In this document: positions 11,158 to 21,986 of the stretch, one piece after another
Numbering within the stretch: the stretch's first letter is position 1
How the letters are laid out: every line of letters starts with the position of its first letter
From: Favolaschia claudopus
Lineage: Eukaryota > Basidiomycota > Agaricomycetes > Agaricales > Mycenaceae
Assembly: GCA_037176885.1 (NCBI GenBank)
Contig: JAWWNJ010000041.1
Span: 1,302,001 to 1,366,000, forward strand
Length of the DNA: 64,000 bases
Direction: 5' to 3'
Notes under the pieces: generated by a model
Databases searched by the model: none
The model's input: the letters and a program-made list of their open reading frames with translations, nothing else
Told to the model about the DNA's origin: nothing
Translations under genes and position numbers: made by a program

Positions 11158-12777
11158 ATGAAAGGAGACAATGATTTTTTTTCCAAAGTAGGCCGTAGTC
11201 GCGCGGGACCCTCAAAACGAGTTGCAAAGCCAAGAAGAAAGCAGGTGGTGGAGGACGAGGAATCCGAAGAGCCCGAGGTTGCAGAGATCGTACACGACAG
11301 CGGAGACGATGAAGTAATGCTCGTCGACCCGCCCCCAAAAACGCGAAAACCCGCGTCGCAGGCGGCCACAAAATCAGGGGCGAAAGGCAAGGGCAAAGCG
11401 AAAGAAGAGTCTGCGCCAACAAAGAAACAGCCTCCACGCGCAGATATCGACATGGTTACCGAAGACGATGAAGACGCGGTGTCTGCGACCGCTCGTGCAA
11501 TAAACGACGCAGTAGCCACTAATGGACACACTGTACCTCCGAAACGTGTGGCTACTTCAACGGCTACAACTAAGCAGATCGAAAGTTTGCGCCGACAGTT
11601 GGAAACTGTATGTGTAAACCTCCCGGAAATTCACGATATACAACGTCTTTCCAGGCTCAGGCGCACATAAAAGATCTGGCAAAACAATTGGAAGAGTCGT
11701 ATCGAGTCCGACATACGGAGCCGGAGGAACTCCAGATACAGCAGGCCGAGAAATACGACCAAGTAATTCGTTGTTAGCTAATTTCTCTCTGTCTCTGGTG
11801 TCTGTCCTCATTGTTGAGCCCAGCGAAGGATGCAATCATCAAACAGCAAGAGGAAATGCTCGCTCGTAAAGAACCGCTATCGAAAGAAGGCAAAACCTCC
11901 GTGTTACACTTAGTGACGCGTGAGCATGCAGACGCCGAAAAACGATCTGCCGAGGAACAGGTTGCTCACTGGAAGCGACAGGTCGACGACCGCGATCGAA
12001 TTATCGCAGAGAAAGATAAGAGGATTGCCGACCTTATACAAACTGGTGAGTTTGATAGCATTGCCTAGTTATATCCCTCATGTCTGTATGGCCAGAAAGC
12101 GATCTTCAGTACGAGATCAAAACTGAACGAGAAAACAATCAAAAAAATACTCGCAACCCTCCATCAGCATTACGTGGTCGTGGGCCCAATGCTGTCCTTG
12201 GTTCAGACGATCCTAAGCACTCTGAGCTCGTTCGATTTTATGAGGATGTCACCAATCTCCTCGTCACGGACATCAAAATGCAAGAGCCCAAATTTTTCAA
12301 GCTCGACGAGTGTTCTATGACCTGCATTTACACGTATGAGGACAAGACCGCATCAGAAGAAAGCAGACGAAGTGAGTGAAATGGTCCTGGAAAGATATGC
12401 CTCTAATTTTTCGCTAGGTCTCGGCTTTATACTTCGTTTCACCTACGATCCTCTAGATCCCTCTGTGCCTATTGAAAACGAGGACGATCTTGACAAGGCG
12501 GCGCAATACACTCCGCTGAATTTGGACAAGGAGAAGCCGGAATTCATTGAAGCACTTCAGTTTCTGAACACGGGGTTCACGTTTCCGCGCAAACAAGTGA
12601 GCCAATATTCGGGCTATGTCACGACTGTTGTGGGACTGAACAGAAAACGCCCAGTTACCGCTCTTCTACAATTCCCTGGTGACAAACATGAAAGCAGCAT
12701 GCGAGCCTGAGCAATCGGAACCGGGATCCGAGCTTGAAGATACCGAAAGCATGCAAGACGTTGAGGTTGTTGAGTGA
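11158..12777 (+). CDS. pcs1: Monopolin subunit Csm1/Pcs1, chromosome segregation
   Basis: Kinetochore-associated protein that forms V-shaped dimers and clamps microtubule-binding sites in budding and fission yeasts. The N-terminal third is a disordered acidic and basic tail (GRSRAGPSKRVAKPRRK, VVEDEESEEPEV). A long coiled coil follows (KQIESLRRQLE, AIIKQQEEMLARKEPLSKE, WKRQVDDRDRIIAEKDKRI). The C-terminal globular Csm1 domain shows HSELVRFYEDVTNLLVTDIK, MTCIYTYED, FILRFTYDP, YTPLNLDKEKPEFIEALQFL and GFTFPRKQ. A final intron (near 12595-12652) joins FPRKQ to LPLFYNSLVTNM, matching the family pattern FPRxQLxLF, and gives an acidic tail ending at 12777. Without that splice the frame ends early, which is why I extend past the stop at 12710. 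At least six introns, about 420 residues. The start at 11158 is preferred over the in-frame ATG at 11071. Confidence 0.88.
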
Positions 12778-12993
12778 TCTGTCCCCGATACCGATCTGTC
12801 TTTTCGGGATTTGCGCTGTCGTTGGGTTTTGCGATTCAAATTTACCTGTATCAATGGAGTTGTTCCTGGTCAGTCCATTCATGCATTCAGTACGTTGGCG
12901 CGCAATCTCACATCCATCTAGTATATGCTGTATTCTAGTTTAGTATATAATCGTCAAGATGTATCTTCTCGCTCACCGCCACTCGATCTTGCA

Positions 12994-14313
12994 TTATGTG
13001 AACAGGTCGGATTTATGCATCTTATACGGCGGCAGAGATAACAGCACGAGCCCTTGCCCACATAAAGACTCCAATCGTGCTCGATCGGTCTCGGTTTCGG
13101 GAGAGTTGTGCAAGATGAGCTTCATGAGCATCGAAATTCCTGGAGTTCTGACTCGTCGTGAGGCAACGAAATCCAAGACAGATGTGCGAAAGCTCGGCGC
13201 ATGCACCTCGAAGCACAAAAGATTTGGAAGTAGACAATCCGTGCTCGCGTTGTTCACCGTGAGCGATCGAAGGATGAGATCCACTGTGATGGAGGTTTTT
13301 CCGCGGTTCAAGACGCTCAAGTGGGTCAGGGAAGCGGATAAGATGTGCAAGTTATGTTTGAGGAGAGGAAAAGGGAGAAAATCCTTGAAATTAATGGCTA
13401 AACATCGCAAGGTGCAACCTGAGCGTTGGATGAACGCTTCGAAGGCCCGGGCTGGAAGCTGGATTTCGCGGAGTCCCACCACTTCCAAACGCTCAAGGGA
13501 GGGAGTGGTGAGGTGCTCCAGGACATCAATGACGGGGTTCCGACTATATCCGTCGCGAATGGCCAAAATCAAGGTTTTAAGATGAAGAAACGGAGGAAGA
13601 ATTTGTAGGGGCGCCGAATGGGCGAGATGCGGATTCAAAGTCAGGCTCGTCAATTGTGGGCAAGGACAGTGTGTCATGAATCGGCACATATCCATGGTCG
13701 AAGCGGCCCCGAGATGAAGGGAGGTGAGCTGGTTCGAGGGGAAGGGCATTTGAAAAGTTAACGATGAACCTATGCCCAGATGCCGCAGATGGGGAACTTC
13801 CCCGAAATAAGTGCAGTCGACACCTAGATTGCCTGGTATTCCGTGAACTCTCAAGTCAAGAGATTCGAGGCGATTTATCCGACCACATAAGCGGTTGTAT
13901 ATGGGGGCCAAAGCATCCTTTAATGGAATCTTCACGTTCAACCAGCGGTCCGAGTGGTCAACCAATGCGGCGATTAGATCGAGAACACTGGCTGCTGGGG
14001 ATACGTGTGGGTCTTTAAAAACCCCACTGACATGAAAGGATAAGGGATGCGCGGCTGATTGCTCAAGGTGCAGACGTAGTAGAAACAACAACCCCTGGTT
14101 GTCTGGAGGTCTCCTTTGGCTTGAGATGAACAGTGAGAAGGAGGCCCAAAGAGATGGCACAGAATAGGCTACGTCGCGCCATAGTCGGCAGACGTGAGAG
14201 AGAGCCAGAGGGAGACTAGCATGAAGGGTATATCGCTCGCGGCAGCAGCAGGAGAAGATGAGGATTAGAATCTCTGCAGGCAAGCCATGGATCCAGACAG
14301 TAGCAGTGTCCAT
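12994..14313 (-). CDS. F-box-like protein with leucine-rich C-terminus
   Basis: Single-exon gene of about 439 residues. The first ATG in frame is at 14313 (MDTATVWIHGLPAEIL); the codon at 14328 is TTG. The N-terminus fits the F-box-like motif common in agaric genomes: LPAEILILIFSCC, then LALSHVCRLWRDVAYSVPSLW. The rest alternates leucine-rich segments (RLESLDLRVHGIPG, PQLTSLTLNPHLAH, LKTLILAIRD, LERLEVVGLREIQLP), typical of the LRR-like substrate-recognition part. Such proteins usually act as SCF ubiquitin-ligase adaptors, but the target is unknown and many family members in mushrooms are uncharacterised. It lies tail-to-tail with the Csm1/Pcs1 gene and head-to-head with proteasome beta-5. 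Confidence 0.88.
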   Translation of the reverse strand: MDTATVWIHGLPAEILILIFSCCCRERYTLHASLPLALSHVCRLWRDVAYSVPSLWASFSLFISSQRRPPDNQGLLFLLRLHLEQSAAHPLSFHVSGVFKDPHVSPAASVLDLIAALVDHSDRWLNVKIPLKDALAPIYNRLCGRINRLESLDLRVHGIPGNLGVDCTYFGEVPHLRHLGIGSSLTFQMPFPSNQLTSLHLGAASTMDMCRFMTHCPCPQLTSLTLNPHLAHSAPLQILPPFLHLKTLILAIRDGYSRNPVIDVLEHLTTPSLERLEVVGLREIQLPARAFEAFIQRSGCTLRCLAINFKDFLPFPLLKHNLHILSASLTHLSVLNRGKTSITVDLILRSLTVNNASTDCLLPNLLCFEVHAPSFRTSVLDFVASRRVRTPGISMLMKLILHNSPETETDRARLESLCGQGLVLLSLPPYKMHKSDLFT

Positions 14314-14411
14314 GATATTTCCGGCCAAGTTATAATTTATTATTTATTAAACCCTTTATTTGTTCCCAACAAATAACGCGGGGCTGACGCGTTCCTTCAC
14401 GATCTACCACT
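14314..14411. promoter_or_regulatory. 98-bp divergent promoter, F-box gene / proteasome beta-5
   Basis: Only 98 bases separate the two start codons. The stretch is A/T-rich on the F-box side (ttataatttattatttatta) and contains two gctgacgcg/acgcgt-like words near 14381-14391. No yeast-type Rpn4 site was seen. The promoter role is inferred from layout. Confidence 0.4.
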
Positions 14412-15653
14412 ATGTTACACCAATTCGCAGACCGCTTCTCAACCACCAGCGCTCAAAGTGAGCTTCGGAGAGCCCAAGCTTTGGCCGCAGACGATGAAGA
14501 ATTCTCCGACGCTGCGTGGGGCTCAGAGGCTGGTCTCGGAAGCTTGGCCAAAGGTGTCCCAAGTTTCTCTGTTCCTGCCGTGTCAGATGTGAGTGACGAG
14601 ACTGGCCGCTGCAATTCACCTCGTGACATTTGCCGTGCAGCCCTCTGCATTCTTGAGGCTGCACACAGATGACCATGCCGACCCAAGTTGCCGAATCAAA
14701 ATTAAGCACGGAACCACCACTCTTGCTTTCCGATACCAAGGTGGTGTAATCGTCGCGGTCGATTCCAGAGCAACTGCGGGAAGCTATGTTGGTATGTTAA
14801 CGTCCTTCAACGAGATGTACCAGGCGCGAACCTTTTGTAGCGTCTGGGACGGTCAAGAAAGTCATCGAAATCAACCCTTACTTGCTGGGAACCATGGCGG
14901 GTGGTGCTGGTGCGTCGGCTTATATTCATCCCGAATTACTCTAATCAATTCCTGTCCCAGCTGACTGTCAGTACTGGGAGACTTATCTTGGCATTCACTG
15001 TCGACTACATGAATTGCGTAACCGCGAGCGAATCTCTGTCTCTGCGGCAAGCAAATACCTCAGCAATCTGGTTTACAGTTACAAGGGCATGGGCCTGAGC
15101 ATGGTGAGTATTACAAATTTCATAGAATGTTCGAAATATTCATTCTCATGCAGGGAACTATGATCTGCGGATGGGACAAAACGGTATATATTTAGGCCTT
15201 TCTACATTCGCGTCTCTGAATGTACCCCAGGGTCCCGCTGTTTTCTACGTCGATTCAGACGGAACGCGTCTCAAGGGCGACTTGTTCTCCGTTGGTTCTG
15301 GAAGCACGCACGCCTACGGTGTCCTTGACCAGGGTTATCACTGGGATCTGACCGACGCAGAAGCGCAAGAGCTCGGTCGCCGGAGTATCTATGCTGCTGG
15401 TCACCGTGACGCGTTCTCCGGCAACACCTGCAACCTGTATCACATCAAGGAAGACGGGTGGCACTTCATCGGTACATTCATTGTCTATATCTTTGCACGG
15501 GGTTAATAGTCGTCCTTGTCAGGCAACTACGACATCTCGAAGATGCATTACGAGGGACCGGGGAATGTTCCAGGCGCACCGGGACACGGATACGGATACG
15601 ATATTCGCGTTGAAGGTCGTAGCTCTGCTGATGTCGCACCTGTTGCTGCATGA
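14412..15653 (+). CDS. pre2: 20S proteasome subunit beta type-5 (chymotrypsin-like)
   Basis: Catalytic beta-5 subunit of the 20S proteasome core. The start [15 protein letters not shown] leads a propeptide that ends at IKIKHG, and the mature chain begins at the Thr of [11 protein letters not shown], the N-terminal nucleophile. Downstream blocks fit the family: [66 protein letters not shown], then [16 protein letters not shown] and [12 protein letters not shown]. Lys33 equivalent lies in VAVDSRAT context. The last exon gives [12 protein letters not shown] and ends ADVAPVAA at 15653. About six short introns, some ending in typical TTACAG/CCCAG acceptors. Residue order and length (about 285) leave little doubt. 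Confidence 0.95.
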
Positions 15654-16049
15654 ACGTAAATCAATTGCATTTTTTTTTCTCGTTGCCGTTGTACAAAGGT
15701 CAACCAAAAGATACGATTCCATATCTTGGAATGAGCCACAGTGTTATCTTATCTTATCTTTGAAGTAAGTCACACAATCTTGTTCCCAACCAACAAGAAC
15801 GTAGGTGCGAGCGTAGGTATGCTCAGTGTGCTCGGGCTGAACGACAGCTTCAAGCTCAACTATCCGTCGGGGACGGTTTCCAATCGTCATGCGGGAAAGA
15901 AGCACGCAAAGGAAGTTGACGGCTGCCAAATTGGAGAAGCAATGCAAAGGCAAATGACCACTGGCAAACGGCTGCCACACGTCCTGGCTTTGCACTTTCT
16001 ACTCGATTCACAATCTCAGCGTCTGGAGAACACATAGCTTTCGATCCCT
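15654..16049. promoter_or_regulatory. Intergenic region with GATA-type motif cluster
   Basis: Lies between proteasome beta-5 and the beta-glucosidase, both on the plus strand, so it holds the beta-5 3' end and the glucosidase promoter. At 15744-15760 there are three overlapping TTATC words (ttatcttatcttatctt), which read as GATAA on the other strand, the core bound by fungal GATA factors. A 99-codon plus frame (15741-16037) has no recognisable motif and is not called a gene. Confidence 0.45.
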
Positions 16050-18353
16050 ATGCCTACAATATCCATACTATCCCCTCTCATTCTCTTGGTTGTGGCGCCG
16101 CTTTTGCACCCTGGAGCGATGGCTTCGCAGCAGCTTTACTTGGACGGCGAGACTCTTCCTCCAGATTTCGTCTACGGCTGCGCTACTTCTGCGTACCAGG
16201 TAGGATGCGTCGCTATCCCTTTCACAGCCAATGGTGCTGTTGTCTACATAGCTAGTCCCCGCTCAACTACTCTAGATTGAAGGCGCTTGGAACGTAGACG
16301 GCAAGTCACCATCCATCTGGGACCACTTCCTGCACAACAAAACCACAAACGACGTGACCTACGGTGCAACTGGCGACGTTGCAAACGACTTCTATCACAA
16401 ATATCCTGAAGATCTCCCGCTCTTTCGCAACGCTCTCGGAGTCGGGACCTATGACTTTACAATCTCTTGGACGAGAATAATGCCTGCGGGGAGAGGGCCT
16501 CTGAACGATAAGGGCTTGCAGTTCTACAAGAACGTCATCGATACTAGCAATAAGTTGAGGATGTCTAATATCTGCGTGCGTTCGTGTGGTAGACATTGAA
16601 CTGGTCGCGACTAAGCCTTACTACAGACACTGTATCATTGGGACCTGCCTCAATCGCTGCAGGTTCGGTTTTTTTCGAACATCTAATCTGGCATACATCA
16701 TTTATGTTCATCCAGGATGAGTATGGCGGGTAAGCGCAAATTGTTGACCTCCAGCTTATGAATGGCCTACATGAAATTAGCTGGCTCGATCGCAAGATTG
16801 TGGACGATTTCCGCGGGTACGCGCGTGCGGTGTTCAAGGCCCTGGGGAATAAGTGCTCGCATTGGGTACTGGTCAATCTCTGCCTCACTTTCGACACAGA
16901 CTTACGGTTTATTTCTAGGTGACGATGAACGAGGTCTGTCTCGCTCACATTGAGTTTTTATACGCTGAGTGATTCTGAGCCTACATAGCCGCGTACTTTG
17001 TGAGTGAATCCATTCAGTGCGAAACCCCTAGCAATCCTTACGACTTTGACAACCCAGCTGCACTGAAGGCTTCAGCTCCGAGCCGGACTTTGCTCCTGGG
17101 GTCATCGGCACATATAAAGAACGATTCACCTGCATGCACCATGCACTTTTAGCCCACGCTGCCGCCGTGGATGAGTTCCGTCTCGGTGGTTATAAAGGCA
17201 AAATAGGTATCAAGGTGGACGGTGGCGTCTCTTTACCTCTTAACCCTGCTAGTGCTGCAGATCAAGCAGCTGCAGCCCGCGCGATGGACTTTGTGAATCT
17301 TTTATAGCATCTGTATGCCACTATGTGTGCTAAGGTGCAATGGTAGGAAGTCGGTTGGGATGTTGCACCGCTCTATACCGGCGACTACCCACCTTCTCTG
17401 ATTGCCAGCGGCGTGCCCATGAAGTTCACCGCAGCGGAAAAACAGCTCTTGAAGGGCTCCGTTGATTTCATAGGTGCGTCACATCTGGATATTAGATATC
17501 TGTATATTCGGCTGACCATCACCGTCATCTAGGCCTCGATTTCTACACCTCTCAATGGGTCACGGCTAGCAAACACTGTAAGCCCTCCAGCGGCTCGTAC
17601 CCGGAGTGCACAGAGACGTACCAACAAAATCCGAGCACTTTGATCGACATCGGACGCCCAACAGCGAGCGACTGGAATTTCGACGCACCACACTCTACAA
17701 TCTACGGAGGAATCAAATATCTCGCAGAGCATTACAATGCGACGAACATCATGATATCCGAGACGGGAATGGGAGTGTTGAATGAGACGAACTTTCCCTT
17801 GGAACAGATATTGGAAGATGTTGATCGCATTGCATGGGTCCGCTGTACTTGCCCTCTAGATCGTATTGATATTTACACTATCACAGTATCGTGGCGTCCT
17901 CACAGCGATGAAGCAAGCCCTTGCCGACCAGCTACCTCTGGTCGGGTTTATTCCTTGGAGCTGCATAGATGTGCGAAGTTCATTTTTTCCTCGACGAGTT
18001 CCATTTCTCACTCTTGTGATTTTCAGAACTTTGAATGGACAGACGGATACAACGTGCGGTTCGGCCTGATCAACGTGGAATACGATGTCTGTTTCTCGCT
18101 CCGTCATGTTGTTATTGTCTTGACTCAGGCGCATTTTCAGGGAGCAGGAAAAGGTTCGCAGAAGAGAAACCCAAAGCTCTCAGGTGCGTTCTCTGCCTTT
18201 CTCCCCTTTCCCAGGCTTGATCAGCGCGGTGTCTCAGGCGCGTACCTTCGAGGCGTACTGACCCATGTCCGTATTTATTTTTTTCAACAGAACATCTCTG
18301 ACGTTGTATCCCAGGGTAACCCCATCAACCCTTACAATTTTGAAAGTTCTTGA
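16050..18353 (+). CDS. GH1 beta-glucosidase, probably secreted
   Basis: Glycoside hydrolase family 1 enzyme, expected to split beta-glucosides such as cellobiose. The start at 16050 gives a hydrophobic N-terminus (MPTISILSPLILLVVAPLLH) that looks like a signal peptide. GH1 blocks follow across many short introns: LPPDFVYGCATSAYQ, IEGAWNVDGKSPSIWDHF, TYDFTISWTRIMPAGRGPLN, TLYHWDLPQSLQ, VDDFRGYARAVFKALG, WVTMNE with the acid/base Glu just before an intron, VDFIGLDFYTSQW, MISETGMGV with the nucleophile Glu at 17760-17762, FEWTDGYNVRFGLINVEYD and RKRFAEEKPKAL. The gene ends NPYNFESS at 18353. The nucleophile motif reads SETG where the family normally has TENG. About ten introns; the segment right after NEP (17000-17090) is the least certain join. 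Confidence 0.88.
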
Positions 18354-18539
18354 AGTCAGCGCCTTCTGTACTGTACTATACTATTGTGAAAGTGTGTGGC
18401 GAGTCCGAACGACTCGGAGTCTCAGAAAAAGGTGACGCCAAGCATTCTATGAAGATTAAGATCGACGGATCACCGTAATGACGGGTGGCTATCCAGGTGT
18501 CAAACGTCTACGGCATTTCCGGATTAAGGAATTTCGCAT

Positions 18540-19075
18540 TGGGCTCAATCTCCGTCTTCGTCTGTCTCGTCTGTCTCGTCTTGGGCTCTCATCTTCGACT
18601 CTTCTTGATCTACGTCTTCGTCCCGTCCCGTTTCTATCTTTTTGCCTGCTACCTTCATTTCCCTTTGATCCTTGTCTCGTCACGTCTCAATCTCGTCTTG
18701 AAGAGTCTTTGTGTCCCATTCAGCTTTGTCGTTGTCTCGTCCCGCGTTGAGTCTCATCTTGATCTTCGAGGTTCTGATCTTTCACCCGTCTCAATCTTCG
18801 TCTTTGTCTCGTCTCGTCTCGTCTTGATCTTCGTCTTATGTCTCATGTCTTGTCTCGTCTTGATCTTTCGCGTTCGTCTCGTCTCGTCTCATCTTGGTCT
18901 TGGTCTCGTCTCGCGTGGTCTCCGTCTGGTCTTTAGTATTGTCTTGATCTCTGTCTAGTCTCATCTTGCTCTTGGTCTTCGTCTCGTCTCATCTTCGTCT
19001 TCGTCTGACAGAATCAGAATCAGAATCGTCTCGTCTCGTCTTTCGTCTTCGTCTTCGTCTCGTCTGCGAGTCAGA
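18540..19075. repeat. Pyrimidine-rich GTCTC/GTCTT degenerate tandem repeat
   Basis: Over 500 bases made of imperfect repeats of the words gtctc, gtctt and atctt, for example gtctcgtctcgtcttgatct near 18805-18825, with a short internal duplication agaatcagaatcagaatcg near 19010-19030. One strand is almost purine-free over long runs. Open frames through it (such as 18485-18958) only reflect the repeat. It lies between the 3' ends of the convergent beta-glucosidase and permease genes. Confidence 0.85.
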
Positions 19076-19134
19076 TGTTGAAGCCAGCCAGTAGCGGCTG
19101 AGCTGAATACATATGAGATACATACATATATTAT

Positions 19135-21615
19135 CTAGGAGAACAGGGAGTCCATGATTTTTGCGAAAATGTTGGAGGGCAATTGCTTCCCCGCATATGA
19201 CTCCTCATATCGATCAACCTCCTCGCGTTCTTTCTCGAAGAACGTAACATTTTCAGGGCGATGCCACTGAGAAAACGCGTTAGCAACAGGTACAGCACAA
19301 CAAGCCACTAAACGAACTGTTGTACGGTGGAACACTTTCCAGAATACGAAGAGGACAGGCGCAAGACCTGTAATTGATGCGGTTAAAGGGGCGAGCGAAG
19401 TGTGCGACTTGACTAAACGTACCGAGCATGGCATAGGAGAATAAAAACGAAGGTACGTCCCATTTTCCCGGTAGAAACACGGTATAACCTCCAACAAATG
19501 CCATAGTAAATGTCCCGACGAGTCCGTAATATCTGAACACGGATGTTGGGAGCAGTGACAGCATAGGAAGACGACTTACCCGCAGAATGGCTGCCAAAAA
19601 CTTTTGTGTGGGAGATGCTCCCTAGGTATTCCCTGGGCTTTCAGCGCCTGTCAAAGTTTCAAAAACAGAGGTAAGAAATTGCTCGTGTACAAACATAGTA
19701 AAATTTCAGGTATGTGAAGCTTATGATGGCATAATTCAACAGCTGGGAAGCTGTTACCAAGTTCACAAACCACTTCAAGACGACAGCGGCATTGTTAGAC
19801 ACCTGCAAGAATGCTTGGAACACATCAGCACGATATTGACCCAGTTATGCCGGATAGGACCAACATAGCAGGGCGATGGAAAGCGTTAGAGCGACGCTGT
19901 ATATGGGTACGCCATTGGGCGCACACTTCGTGAAAATTCGGGGCATCTTGCCTTGTAATGCGAGTCCGAAGCATGTCCGACTTGCACCTGACGGTCGTTC
20001 AGAAGTTGCTGAGACTCGAGTACCCAAGACTTACAGTACACATAACTGTTGCCGGCCGAGAATATGGCCGTGAGTATGAGAGCATTCACCAGATGCGGAA
20101 GAACAGGGATGCGCATGCGTTGCATCGCAATCACATATGGTGAAGAACCTGCCCCAGGTCTGGCCTCGGAGAGGGCATTTGCAAGGTCCTCATCTGAATA
20201 CGGAACGACGATCCCGACGCAGAGGGAGCCGAGCACGAAGAAAGTTGTCAAGCGATAGAACACACTCTTGAAGGCGCGCGGCAGAGTCCGGCGCGGCAAT
20301 TCGGCCTCTCCTGCGGTCATCGAGACATAATCTGGACCAGCGATTGTGAATGAAGCTTGGATAAGGCAAGTCAAGAACCCTAGGAAGCGTCCCAGCGAGC
20401 CAGTTTTGATGGTCGGTGCAAACGGAGCGCCGGGAACCTTGGACGCTGCAAGACGTATTAGCACGCGTGGTGCACCGTCTGCGAGTCAACATACGGTCCC
20501 AGTTCCGAAAACCATAGGTATCATGCAGCGGATTGCCTCCAACCTGGAACGAGGTCAGCTCAAGGTCTTTGCTTGCACAATGTGAGCGGTCTTGCCATGG
20601 TTATGAACGTGAATGACATGAGCCCGACCGCCAGTATAACTTTGCCAACTGCTAACCAAAATTCTGACTCTAAAAAATGAACAAGTTTATCTCGATGATG
20701 CAATTGATACTTGTTAAAAATCACCTCCGTACCAACCAACGGTGAACGAGTTGAGAATGCTGAAAGTGGGTCAATGGATCATTTGTTCACAATGAAGAAA
20801 AGCATACACATAGCAAACCAAAACAAACTACGCTCAATTTAGCTGTCCTTCATATTATTGTATGTGCACACGACATGAACGCACGGCTATAACGGCGGCA
20901 ACTGGAATCTTGTCCGTCCAGAATTGTAGCACCAGGTTAAATGCAACCACCTCAAATGGGATGAGCATTGCTTCGAACACAAAAAAGTTGATGCCAGCAC
21001 AGAATCCAAGAGCCGGGTCAACAAATCGGTCGGCGAAGCGAACCTACGGCGTATAAGACCAGGTGCAATGGAGTGCCGATATCGGAACGGACGCACGAAA
21101 GGTGAGGAGATTGGTATCCAAGTCACCATCTCCGCTATTGGCGTTCCTTTTAAGCCGCCGTCAAGATAAGAGGTAGGTAGACGCTCATACACAAGCAATT
21201 GTTGATGGCCAGAATGAAAGTGGACCAAATGGTGAATGCGAGAAACAAGCTGCCTGGTAGGGAGGTACGTCGGGAGTGAGCAGAATACACGCGAAGACCT
21301 AGCAAAGACGCGAACCAGGGCCGCCCTGCGTAAGAGCTGCGCCAATTTGGACGAATAGCGCCGTGCCAATGGTTCCTCCTACAGGAGAGGTCAAGCGAGG
21401 ATTCCGTGTGTCAAGGACAAGAGACCTATTCCAATCAATTGTATATGTCGTCCCTGAATCCATAAATCGCGTCTCCTCCACCACAAGAAAAAAAGAGGAG
21501 GATAACTCACCTTGAGTTTCCTATGCGTCTGATCTACGCGCGTCGAAGTCTCCGAGACGAAAGAGACGACATCGACGTCGGTTGTTTCGCGTTTGGGGGT
21601 TTTCTCCGCGTCCAT
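19135..21615 (-). CDS. Amino acid permease, APC/YAT family
   Basis: Plasma-membrane transporter of the fungal amino acid permease family with about 12 membrane spans. The start at 21615 gives an acidic cytoplasmic tail (MDAEKTPKRETTDVDVVSF). The first span follows, with the family signature RHIQLIGIGGTIGTALFVQI split by an intron. Other conserved blocks are GFLTCLIQASFTIAGPDYVS, MTAGEAELPRRTLPRAFKSV, IFSAGNSYVYC, GLALQGKMPRIFTKCAPNGV and PIYSVALTLSIALL, then hydrophobic segments such as YYGLVGTFTMAFVGGYTVFL. The end is IFAKIMDSLFS at 19135. Ten or more short introns. Substrate range cannot be predicted. The promoter carries a tandem 23-bp repeat (see 21838-21883). Confidence 0.9.
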
Positions 21616-21837
21616 TTGTTCGTTCGCTGAGAGTCTGCGACGCTCGAGAAGATGGTATGGGGAAAGGATGGAAGCCCCGCAGAAGCAGGTGATAATGATA
21701 CGACTCGATCGCGAGCATCAGTTGCCGGGGGTTTCAGATTTGATGGTCCAAGCCGCAAACGCGCTCCGACCGCCGCATGAAATTTAGTCCAGGCATATCG
21801 ATAGTTCAAGAGGATCGCTGGGGAGCGGTGAACGGTC

Positions 21838-21883
21838 AGCTGGGAGAAATACGCGTACGCAGCTGGGAGAAATACGCGTACGC
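21838..21883. repeat. Two 23-bp direct repeats, each with ACGCGT
   Basis: The unit agctgggagaaatacgcgtacgc occurs twice in immediate succession at 21838-21860 and 21861-21883. Each unit contains ACGCGT, the MluI cell-cycle box core bound by MBF-type factors in other fungi. The site is about 220-270 bases upstream of the permease start. Role as an operator is inference. Confidence 0.7.
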
Positions 21884-21986
21884 AACTACTTGGCTCACAC
21901 GTCGAGCACACGAGCAGAGAGGCACGAAGGAATTAGCAAGTAGATATACAGATATTATATTAAATTTCGACGCGCCGGGAACCATC

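Noticed and set aside
15741..16037. 99-codon plus-strand frame before the beta-glucosidase
   Set aside because: No motif, and it occupies the expected promoter region.
18485..18958. Frames of 90-157 codons through the pyrimidine tract
   Set aside because: They only translate the GTCTC/GTCTT repeat.
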